The notes beneath the pieces were generated by a model that made no database searches, was not told the DNA's origin, and saw only the letters and a program-made list of their open reading frames with translations. From TMED161 sp964532515 (GTDB lineage: Bacteria; Fidelibacterota; Marinisomatia; SCGC-AAA003-L08; D37C17), in NCBI GenBank assembly GCA_964532515.1, contig CAZHKH010000091.1, positions 1-6,228 on the forward strand: a stretch of 6,228 bases of DNA. Direction: 5' to 3'. Positions 1-5,740 of the stretch are shown piece by piece (within the stretch, counting starts at the first letter, position 1; every line of letters begins with the position of its first letter). A program made the translations under genes and the position numbers.

Positions 1-1905
1 AAAAATCCAGATATTTCAATCGAAGAACTAATTCAAGAACACATTAAGGGCCCAGACTTTCCAACAGCAGGATTTATAATGGGAAGCGATGGTATCAACA
101 GTGCTTACAAAACAGGCAGGGGACGGATAGTGATGAGGGGAAGGGCCAACATTGAAGAAGACGACAAAGGGAAACAAAAAATAATTATAACCGAACTACC
201 CTACCAAGTAAACAAGGCAAATTTTGTTGAAAAAATAGCAGACCTTGTAAGAGATAAAAAACTAGAAGGGATATCAGACCTTAGAGACGAATCAGACAAA
301 GATGGAAATAGAGTGGTTATTGAATGCAAAAGAGATGCAATAGCAGAAATTATTCTTAACAACCTATATAAATTTACACAGCTACAGGACACTTTTGGGG
401 TTATCATGCTTGCGCTTGTGAACAACGTTCCCAAAATAATGAACCTAAAAGAAGTTTTGGGCCACTTCCTTGATTTTAGAAGAGAAATAATTATAAAAAG
501 AACACAGTTTGAGCTTAAAGAAGCAGAGCTTCGAGCCCACATATTAGAGGGACTTAAAAAAGCCCTTGAAAACATCGACGATATTATTAAAATCATTCGC
601 GGATCCGCCAACCCAGAAACTGCTAAAAACTCATTAATATCAACATATCAATTTAGTGAAAAACAAGCCAAAGCCATCCTTGACATGAGACTTCAAAAGC
701 TTACATCGCTAGAAATAGATAAAGTTGTACAAGAATATCAAGAACTACAAAATCTTATAAAAGAACTCAACCACATTCTTAAAAGCTATGAAAAACAAAG
801 TCAAATCATTGAAGATGAGTTAGTCGAAATACTAGAAAGACACGGAGATGAACGACGCACAGAAATAATTCCTTTTAGCGGAGAGCTGAGCCTAGAGGAC
901 ATGATAGCAGACGAAGAAATGATTGTCACCATTACACACAACGGATACATTAAAAGGCTTCCCGTTGATACGTGGAAAACACAAAGAAGGGGCGGCAAGG
1001 GAATGAAGGGAGCCAAAACAAAAGAAGATGATTTTGTAGAGCACCTATTTACGGCGTCAACCCACAACACAATGTTATTTTTTACAGACCAAGGAAAATG
1101 TCACTGGTTAAAAGTTCATCAAATTCCTCAAACCAACAGAACCTCCCAAGGAAGGGCAATTGTAAATTTAATCGGCTGCGAATCAGGAGAAAAAGTTAAT
1201 GCCTTTGTTTCTGTAAAAGAATTTACCGACAACAACTATATTATTATGGCCACAAAAAATGGAATGATTAATAGAACCGCCCTATCGCTATATGGAAAAC
1301 CAAGAAAAGGTGGGGTGTTTGCTATGGGGATAAAAGAAGGAGACGAACTAATACAGGCTAAAATATCTAATGGAAACGACAATATTATTATGGCCACCCG
1401 AGGCGGAAAATCAATACGATTTAAAGAAGAAGAAGTAAGGGCAACAGGAAGAAGAACCAAGGGCGTTAAAGGAATAACCATAGGAAAAGATGATAAGGTT
1501 ATAGGAATGCTTGTTTTGAAAAACGATGGACATGTTTTAGTTGCATCAGAAAACGGATATGGCAAAAAAAGCAGAACAGAAGAATATCGAACCCAACAAC
1601 GATCAGGCAAGGGCGTCTACACATTAAAGAAAACAGCCAAAACCGGTGGACTAGTTAGTATTTTAGAAGTTGTAGAAACAGATGATATTATGATTATCAC
1701 CAGCGCAGGAGTTATGATTCGCCAAGCTACAAACGCAATTAGAACAATTGGAAGAAACACTCAAGGGGTAAGACTCATTAGGCTTGACGATGGGGCAACC
1801 ATCTCTTCTGTCACGAAAGTAGTTAAAGAAGACGATGAAGAAAACGAAGAAGAATCAACAGAACCAAACACACCAACAGGTGAAAACAATACAACTGAAG
1901 AATAG
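1..1905 (+). CDS. gyrA: DNA gyrase subunit A, 5'-truncated by the window edge
   Basis: GyrA is the breakage-reunion subunit of DNA gyrase (A2B2), which introduces negative supercoils using ATP. The frame is open from base 1 and gives 634 residues ending in TAG. About 200 N-terminal residues lie outside, including the catalytic tyrosine and quinolone-resistance region. Visible landmarks, numbered from base 1, are GPDFPTAG (17-24), TGRGRIVMR (39-47), TELPYQVNK (64-72), AILDMRLQKLT (225-235), a helical coiled-coil arm (about 243-280), and the GyrA box QRRGGKG (328-334). That box opens the DNA-wrapping C-terminal beta-pinwheel and separates GyrA from topoisomerase IV ParC. Repeated blades continue to about residue 605. 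The last 26 residues (609-634) form a very acidic tail. The segment before AILDMRLQ is short: the insertion of about 30 residues recalled from enterobacterial GyrA is absent. The 3' end overlaps yggS. Identity is secure; promoter and start are not visible. Confidence 0.97.
   Translation, partial: KNPDISIEELIQEHIKGPDFPTAGFIMGSDGINSAYKTGRGRIVMRGRANIEEDDKGKQKIIITELPYQVNKANFVEKIADLVRDKKLEGISDLRDESDKDGNRVVIECKRDAIAEIILNNLYKFTQLQDTFGVIMLALVNNVPKIMNLKEVLGHFLDFRREIIIKRTQFELKEAELRAHILEGLKKALENIDDIIKIIRGSANPETAKNSLISTYQFSEKQAKAILDMRLQKLTSLEIDKVVQEYQELQNLIKELNHILKSYEKQSQIIEDELVEILERHGDERRTEIIPFSGELSLEDMIADEEMIVTITHNGYIKRLPVDTWKTQRRGGKGMKGAKTKEDDFVEHLFTASTHNTMLFFTDQGKCHWLKVHQIPQTNRTSQGRAIVNLIGCESGEKVNAFVSVKEFTDNNYIIMATKNGMINRTALSLYGKPRKGGVFAMGIKEGDELIQAKISNGNDNIIMATRGGKSIRFKEEEVRATGRRTKGVKGITIGKDDKVIGMLVLKNDGHVLVASENGYGKKSRTEEYRTQQRSGKGVYTLKKTAKTGGLVSILEVVETDDIMIITSAGVMIRQATNAIRTIGRNTQGVRLIRLDDGATISSVTKVVKEDDEENEEESTEPNTPTGENNTTEE
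1238..1397 (+). repeat. 16-bp direct repeat one pinwheel blade apart in gyrA
   Basis: The 16 bases at 1238-1253 (ATATTATTATGGCCAC) recur exactly at 1382-1397, an offset of 144 bp or 48 codons. Both copies are in the same frame and encode IIMAT, the recurring strand of GyrA C-terminal blades (IIMATKNG and IIMATRGG). The spacing matches one blade, so the repeat most likely reflects the internal protein repeat, kept unusually similar at DNA level. Confidence 0.5.
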
Positions 1906-2554
1906 TTTAGAAGAAATTTATAAAAACATAAACAACTCTCAACAACCAAACCAACAGGTTAAGTTGTTAGCTGTTACCAAAAACCACCCCCCCACAGCAA
2001 TTCAAAAAGCAACAGAATTGGGTATATGTTATTTTGGTGAAAACAAAGTTCAAGAAGCAGAAACAAAAAAACCCCACCTTTCAACAGAAACAGAGCTACA
2101 CCTCATTGGGCACCTACAAAGCAATAAAATTAAAAAAGCCCTAACAATATTTAATGTTATACAAACAGTTGACACATTAAAGCTTGCCATCAAAATAAAC
2201 CTACACGCGGCAAAGATGAATAAAAAACAGCGAATATACTGTCAAATAAATATAGGAAAAGACCCCAACAAAACAGGCTTTACAATAGACGAACTAAACA
2301 CACACATTAAAGAAATTGTCAAGCTTCCCAATATATTCCTAGAGGGCGTTATGACCATTTTACCACAGGGTTTAAAAGATGATGAAATAAAAAACCTATA
2401 CACACAAACAAAAAGAATTAGAGACGACATCAACAAAACATACAACAGAAACCTAGAGCTATCAATGGGAATGAGCAATGACTATCAATTAGCCATTGAG
2501 TGTGGATCAACATTTGTGCGAATAGGAACAAAATTATTTGGACAAAGAAAATGA
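1880..2554 (+). CDS. yggS: YggS/PLPBP family pyridoxal-phosphate homeostasis protein
   Basis: This cytoplasmic single-domain PLP-binding protein of the alanine-racemase-like fold III family has no known catalytic activity. It buffers vitamin B6 and affects amino and keto acid pools. With the GTG start it has 224 residues, close to the E. coli protein (about 234). Family motifs occur in order: LLAVTK, whose K34 is the expected PLP Schiff-base lysine; FGEN (52-55); HLIGHLQSNK (74-83); CQINIG (121-126); SMGMS (195-199); and GSTFVRIGT (209-217), the phosphate-binding end. The start is uncertain. GTG at 1880 puts the usual N-terminal helix (NSLEEIYKNI) near the start. An in-frame ATG at 1835 would add 15 low-complexity residues read out of frame from the gyrA acidic tail. 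Neither has a good Shine-Dalgarno; overlap with gyrA is 26 bp (71 bp for the ATG). Its TGA overlaps the next ATG as ATGA. A run of seven C (1987-1993) lies inside the gene without breaking the frame. Confidence 0.93.
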   Translation: MKTIQLKNSLEEIYKNINNSQQPNQQVKLLAVTKNHPPTAIQKATELGICYFGENKVQEAETKKPHLSTETELHLIGHLQSNKIKKALTIFNVIQTVDTLKLAIKINLHAAKMNKKQRIYCQINIGKDPNKTGFTIDELNTHIKEIVKLPNIFLEGVMTILPQGLKDDEIKNLYTQTKRIRDDINKTYNRNLELSMGMSNDYQLAIECGSTFVRIGTKLFGQRK

Positions 2555-2985
2555 TTAAAAATATTGTTATAAACCCAACACTATTAAGTGGCTCAGGCCC
2601 AGAGAACCCAACATGGATAGACCCACTTAATACTAAAAAGATAATAAAACTGATTAATGAAAATGAGAATGTGCAATTTCATGTGTATGATATTACACAC
2701 AACGCCAAGCACAACAACAATGCCATTATTTCTGTATCAGACCACATTAATCACACAGGACACAACCCCCTAATAGGATACCAAAAAGATCTTCCCAGTC
2801 CATTTACAGACATATCAAATCTTTATAAAGACACTGGCGGAGTCACAACTAACTGTATTGGAAAAAACTTTAATCAACACAAAAATAATCACCAATATCC
2901 ATCAACATATTTATGTTATATGCCAATAATTTTTAAAGCCCTAAAAAAAGAAACCATCCACGGATTTCTTATCAACGCCCTATGA
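2551..2985 (+). CDS. Uncharacterised 144-residue protein with a phosphorylase-like DHIN motif
   Basis: I do not recognise this gene with certainty. It encodes 144 residues, starts at an ATG overlapping the yggS stop (ATGA), and ends in a TGA overlapping the asparaginase ATG, so it appears coupled on both sides. Residues 63-76 (SDHINHTGHNPLIG), followed by FTDISNLY (85-92), strongly recall the SDHIN.TG.NPL...FPDMS.AY block of purine nucleoside phosphorylases. Those enzymes are about 270 residues, however, and the glycine-rich phosphate loop and C-terminal substrate motifs are not seen. The N-terminus (GSGPENPTW, 14-22) and C-terminus (STYLCYMPIIFKAL, 118-131) loosely resemble pyroglutamyl peptidase I blocks, a family of the same broad fold, but no catalytic His follows in the expected place. 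The protein is rich in Asn (20) and His (9), has two cysteines (C102, C122), and shows no signal peptide or membrane segment. A soluble small phosphorylase/hydrolase-fold relative is the best guess; substrate unknown. Confidence 0.8.
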   Translation: MIKNIVINPTLLSGSGPENPTWIDPLNTKKIIKLINENENVQFHVYDITHNAKHNNNAIISVSDHINHTGHNPLIGYQKDLPSPFTDISNLYKDTGGVTTNCIGKNFNQHKNNHQYPSTYLCYMPIIFKALKKETIHGFLINAL

Positions 2986-3971
2986 TGAAAAAAGTAATAT
3001 GTTCAGTTAATCGTGGAGAACTTGAGGAAAGCCAGCATGAAATAAGCTGTGTTGTTGTTAATCAAAAAAACAAAATAATATTTCAAAGCGGGAACCCAGA
3101 TAAACACTATTGTTTACGCTCAACACTAAAACCATTTCAAGCCGCAGCATCCATGGAACACGCAACAGATCAAAAATACAAACTATCAACCAAAGAAATA
3201 GCCATTACGTGCGCCTCACACCATGGAGAGCCAGACCACATTAAAACCGTGGAATCAATTCTTAATAAAATAAATCTTAGGGAAAGTGATCTAGAGTGTG
3301 GATTTCACTTTCCACTCAACAAAGAAAATAAAATAAATTTATACTCTAATAAAATTACCAAATCTAACATATATAATAATTGCTCTGGGAAACACTCCGG
3401 GTTGTTGGCATTTATTAAAAACCTCAACTTACACACAAAGGGATATACTGACCATAGGCATCCTATTCATGCTCACATTAATAATTATATTGAAAATTTA
3501 GCAGGCACCAAGCCCAAACAATATGCTATTGATGGGTGTAGTCTACCAACACCCTATTTTAATTTATTTACTTTGGCCAACATGTATATGCAGCTTATTA
3601 AAGCAAAGCCACAAACAACCCTCGCCAAAGTGTATGCCGCCATGACAGAGTTTCCAACCATGGTTTCAGGCAGCAAAGGATTTGATACTTGTTTTATGAA
3701 GACCTTTAATGGAGAAGCTATATCTAAAGGTGGAGCAGAAGGAATGCAAGCCATCGCAATACAAACCAACAAAAATGAATATATTGCACTAGCACTTAAA
3801 GTTTCAGATGGAAACCATCGAGCAAACTATGTTTCATGCGTAAAAATCCTACAACATCTAAATGTTTTAGATAATAAAAAATCAAATCAAATTTTAGACT
3901 TTATAAAAAAAGACCAGTACAACCTTAATAAGCTTAAGGTTGGCGAGTTAGTTTGCAATATTTTAGATTAA
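2982..3971 (+). CDS. Class 3 (Rhizobium-type) L-asparaginase, Asparaginase_II family
   Basis: Predicted to hydrolyse L-asparagine to L-aspartate and ammonia in the cytoplasm; no signal peptide is visible. At 329 residues it differs from the E. coli AnsA/AnsB type and matches the family of the inducible Rhizobium etli enzyme ReAV. Motifs seen are LRSTLKPFQA (S47, K50), CASHHGE (S79), NNCSGKHSG (C134, K137), DGCSLP (C186) and SKGGAEG (K249). By recollection of ReAV these correspond to two Ser-Lys pairs (S48/K51 and S80/K263) and the zinc-site residues C135, K138 and C189, so every key residue appears present. Two adjacent in-frame ATGs exist: 2982 (ATGA overlap with the upstream stop, chosen here) and 2985 (TGATG overlap). 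Neither has a Shine-Dalgarno, which points to coupling with the upstream gene. nadC follows after 15 bp. The aspartate formed could feed NAD and pantothenate synthesis encoded nearby; that link is inferred. Confidence 0.92.
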   Translation: MMKKVICSVNRGELEESQHEISCVVVNQKNKIIFQSGNPDKHYCLRSTLKPFQAAASMEHATDQKYKLSTKEIAITCASHHGEPDHIKTVESILNKINLRESDLECGFHFPLNKENKINLYSNKITKSNIYNNCSGKHSGLLAFIKNLNLHTKGYTDHRHPIHAHINNYIENLAGTKPKQYAIDGCSLPTPYFNLFTLANMYMQLIKAKPQTTLAKVYAAMTEFPTMVSGSKGFDTCFMKTFNGEAISKGGAEGMQAIAIQTNKNEYIALALKVSDGNHRANYVSCVKILQHLNVLDNKKSNQILDFIKKDQYNLNKLKVGELVCNILD

Positions 3972-3981
3972 TTTTTATACT
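3953..3981 (+). promoter_or_regulatory. Candidate sigma-70 promoter immediately before nadC
   Basis: TTGCAA (3953-3958, four of six matches to TTGACA) and TATACT (3976-3981, five of six to TATAAT) are separated by exactly 17 bp. Only AACCC lies between the -10 box and the nadC ATG at 3987, so initiation would fall at or next to the A of the start codon and give a leaderless or nearly leaderless mRNA. The -35 box lies inside the end of the asparaginase gene. In DNA this AT-rich, chance matches are common, so this is a candidate only. Confidence 0.35.
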
Positions 3982-3986
3982 AACCC

Positions 3987-4847
3987 ATGCTCTTATATAA
4001 ACAAATAACATCTTTACACAAAGCCCAGCTTAAAAAAATGCTTTCTATTTTTTTAAATGAAGATATTCCAACAAAAGACCACACAACAGAAGCAGTGATT
4101 TTAAAAAACAAAAAAGGAAAATATGTTTTTCGATCCAGGGAAAACATGGTTTTCTGTGGTGCTCCAATTATAGAAAACGCTTTTTCTAATAATATCAACA
4201 TCAAACAACTAGTTAAAGATGGTGATAGCATACCCGCAGATACAGACATTGCAAAAATAGAGGGAAATATTGCAGAAATTTTAAAAAAAGAACGATTGGT
4301 TTTAAATATAATACAACGCCTATCAGGAATATCATCTAACACAGCCCAACATGTTTCAAAGCTACAAAGCTCGAACATTAAAATTTTGGATACACGAAAA
4401 ACAACACCTGGGCTTAGGCTTTTAGAAAAATATGCTGTTAATAAGGGCGGGGGATACAACCATAGGCTTGATTTATCTTCTGGGGTAATGGTTAAGGATA
4501 ATCACATTACAGAAAATATAGATGATGTGATTATTAAATTACAAAAACTTAAAAACAAGATACCCATTCAAGTTGAAATTGATACAATCGATCAAATAAC
4601 AAAAACCAACACCAACCTTGTTGATGCTTTTTTGCTTGATAATATGTCTCCTAAAAATATTGATAAATGTATTGAAAAAATTAATGCCCTAAAATCACAC
4701 AATAAAAATATATTTATTGAAGTGTCCGGAGGGATTAATCTAAATAATATTTCTAAATATAATATTAAGGGTGTTCATGGGATATCTATTGGAGCGCTCA
4801 CACACCAAAGCACAAGCGTTGATATTGGCCTTGATCAAAACAATTAA
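3987..4847 (+). CDS. nadC: Nicotinate-nucleotide pyrophosphorylase (quinolinate phosphoribosyltransferase)
   Basis: NadC converts quinolinate and PRPP to nicotinate mononucleotide, CO2 and pyrophosphate, the last step of de novo pyridine synthesis from aspartate. The 286 residues match the family length. Seen in order are NEDIPTKDHTTEAVI (24-38); the N-domain to barrel transition ERLVLNIIQRLSGIS (102-116); DTRKTTPGLR (135-144); GGGYNHR (154-160); VKDNH (169-173); EID (197-199); LLDN (216-219); EVSGGI (245-250); and SIGALTH (267-273). By comparison with recalled M. tuberculosis residues, R103, R137, K138, R160, K170, E197 and D218 are the expected binding residues and all are present. ATG 3987 is preferred over the in-frame ATG at 4038 because the residues between form the usual N-terminal helix. 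No Shine-Dalgarno precedes it. nadA and nadB are not in the window. Third-position bases shift towards T in the 3' half. Confidence 0.96.
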   Translation: MLLYKQITSLHKAQLKKMLSIFLNEDIPTKDHTTEAVILKNKKGKYVFRSRENMVFCGAPIIENAFSNNINIKQLVKDGDSIPADTDIAKIEGNIAEILKKERLVLNIIQRLSGISSNTAQHVSKLQSSNIKILDTRKTTPGLRLLEKYAVNKGGGYNHRLDLSSGVMVKDNHITENIDDVIIKLQKLKNKIPIQVEIDTIDQITKTNTNLVDAFLLDNMSPKNIDKCIEKINALKSHNKNIFIEVSGGINLNNISKYNIKGVHGISIGALTHQSTSVDIGLDQNN

Positions 4848-4859
4848 TAATTATTAATT
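4842..4859. repeat. Perfect 18-bp AT-only palindrome at the nadC/panC convergence
   Basis: The 18 bases from 4842, AATTAATAATTATTAATT, equal their own reverse complement. They include the last sense codon and stop codon of nadC and fill the start of the 32-bp gap between nadC and panC. A transcript could fold a 7-bp stem with an AATT loop. It contains no G or C and no adjacent long T-run on either strand, so it is at best a weak bidirectional terminator or a protein-binding site. No better terminator candidate is visible in the gap. Confidence 0.4.
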
Positions 4860-4879
4860 ACGAACACGCCCAGACTTTT

Positions 4880-5725
4880 CTAATAAGCATAAAAAATATT
4901 ATCTATTAATCTCACACCTCCAACCGAAACCGCAAGAGAAATTAATACATCACTACCAACATCTCCAGACACCTCTTTTAGGTTTTCAATATCAACAATA
5001 GAAACATAATCAATTTTTAATCTAGAGATCTTTTTAAGGGTGTTTTCAATGGCGCCACAAATTCTATTTGCACAAAGATCACCATTATCTAACATTTTTT
5101 TAGCAACCCCCAAAGACTCCCAAATAATTCCCAATTCCCTTTTTTGGTTTGATGTTAAATATTCATTTCTTGAGCTCATAGCGAGGCCTCCGGGCTCTCG
5201 CACTGTTTCACCGGGAATAATTGTAATAGGATAATCTGCAGCCTCAACCATTTTTTGGATTAATATTAGTTGCTGAGCATCTTTGCGGCCAAAGTGTGCA
5301 TAATTAGGCTGAACAATATTAAATAATCTTGACACCACATCAATCACGCCAGGGAAAAAATGTGGACGACTTGCACCCTCTAGGGTTTGTGCAAAAGGGT
5401 GATCAAATATTATTGCAGGTTCTTCAGTTTCATATATATCATTGATTGATGGAACAAAAACAGCAGAGACATTATAGTCCTTTAGTTTATTCAGATCATT
5501 CTCTAGGTCTCTTGGATAGGTATTAAAATCCTCATTTTCTGAAAATTGTTTTGGATTAATAAAAATACTAACAACCGTTATCTCGGCATTCTTTGTTGAT
5601 GCTTCAACTAATGATAAGTGGCCATCATGTAGCGCGCCCATGGTAGGCACAAAACCGATAGATTTAGATGATGAAAGTGTTTTTTTCCAACACACATAAT
5701 CAGATAAGCTACGTAAAACTTTCAT
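4880..5725 (-). CDS. panC: Pantothenate synthetase (pantoate--beta-alanine ligase)
   Basis: PanC activates pantoate with ATP and joins it to beta-alanine, the last step of pantothenate (vitamin B5) synthesis, in the cytoplasm. The 281 residues match the family. The N-terminal nucleotidyltransferase domain shows FVPTMGALHDGH (25-36), with the HxGH adenylate motif at H33 and H36; FINPKQF (55-61) with N57 and Q60; YPRDLE (70-75); RPHFFPGV (120-127); FGRKDAQQ (145-152) with K148, D149 and Q152; and LAMSSRNEYL (181-190) with S184, S185 and R186. All ATP- and pantoate-contacting residues I recall from the M. tuberculosis enzyme are present. The C-terminal domain ends with the typical RLIDN. The ATG directly abuts the panB TAG with no gap and no recognisable Shine-Dalgarno, and lies in the loop of an inverted repeat, so translation is probably coupled to panB. 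The gene converges on nadC. panD (beta-alanine supply) is not in the window. Confidence 0.97.
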   Translation of the reverse strand: MKVLRSLSDYVCWKKTLSSSKSIGFVPTMGALHDGHLSLVEASTKNAEITVVSIFINPKQFSENEDFNTYPRDLENDLNKLKDYNVSAVFVPSINDIYETEEPAIIFDHPFAQTLEGASRPHFFPGVIDVVSRLFNIVQPNYAHFGRKDAQQLILIQKMVEAADYPITIIPGETVREPGGLAMSSRNEYLTSNQKRELGIIWESLGVAKKMLDNGDLCANRICGAIENTLKKISRLKIDYVSIVDIENLKEVSGDVGSDVLISLAVSVGGVRLIDNIFYAY

Positions 5726-5740
5726 CTACTGTAGCTTATC
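5703..5740 (-). promoter_or_regulatory. Inverted repeat with the panB stop and panC start in its loop
   Basis: GATAAGCTAC at 5703-5712 and its exact reverse complement GTAGCTTATC at 5731-5740 enclose 18 bases. In the panBC mRNA this gives a perfect 10-bp stem with four G-C pairs. The loop carries the panB stop (TAG, 5726-5728) and the panC ATG (5723-5725). One arm encodes the end of PanB and the other encodes codons 5-8 of PanC. The position suggests an RNA element affecting panC initiation or coupling. The repeat is seen directly; the function is inferred. Confidence 0.5.

Noticed and set aside
1835..1879. ATG at 1835 as the yggS start, adding 15 residues
   Set aside because: The added residues are a Lys/Gln/Asn low-complexity stretch that is simply another frame of the gyrA acidic tail, and family alignment fits a start near 1880. 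Not fully excluded.
1..1905. Topoisomerase IV ParC instead of GyrA
   Set aside because: A perfect GyrA box (QRRGGKG) and a full-length pinwheel domain with acidic tail are present; ParC lacks the intact box.
201..1949. Open frames on the - strand opposite gyrA (201-611, 801-1070, 1236-1610, 1761-1949)
   Set aside because: They are antisense shadows, rich in Ser, Leu and Ile as expected from the opposite strand of gyrA, with no recognisable motif.
2551..2985. Truncated purine nucleoside phosphorylase pseudogene
   Set aside because: Tight start and stop overlaps with both neighbours and no remnant of the missing half in any frame argue for an intact short gene.
3980..4459. 159-codon frame on the - strand opposite nadC
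   Set aside because: It lies wholly antisense to a well-conserved nadC and has no family motif.
4038..4847. Shorter nadC from the in-frame ATG at 4038
   Set aside because: It would remove the N-terminal helix usual in NadC; the A-rich sequence before it is not a convincing ribosome site.
5092..5102. T-run as a possible terminator
   Set aside because: It lies inside panC coding sequence and has no preceding GC-rich stem.
5040..5234. 64-codon + strand frame inside panC
   Set aside because: It is antisense to conserved PanC motifs and has no independent support.
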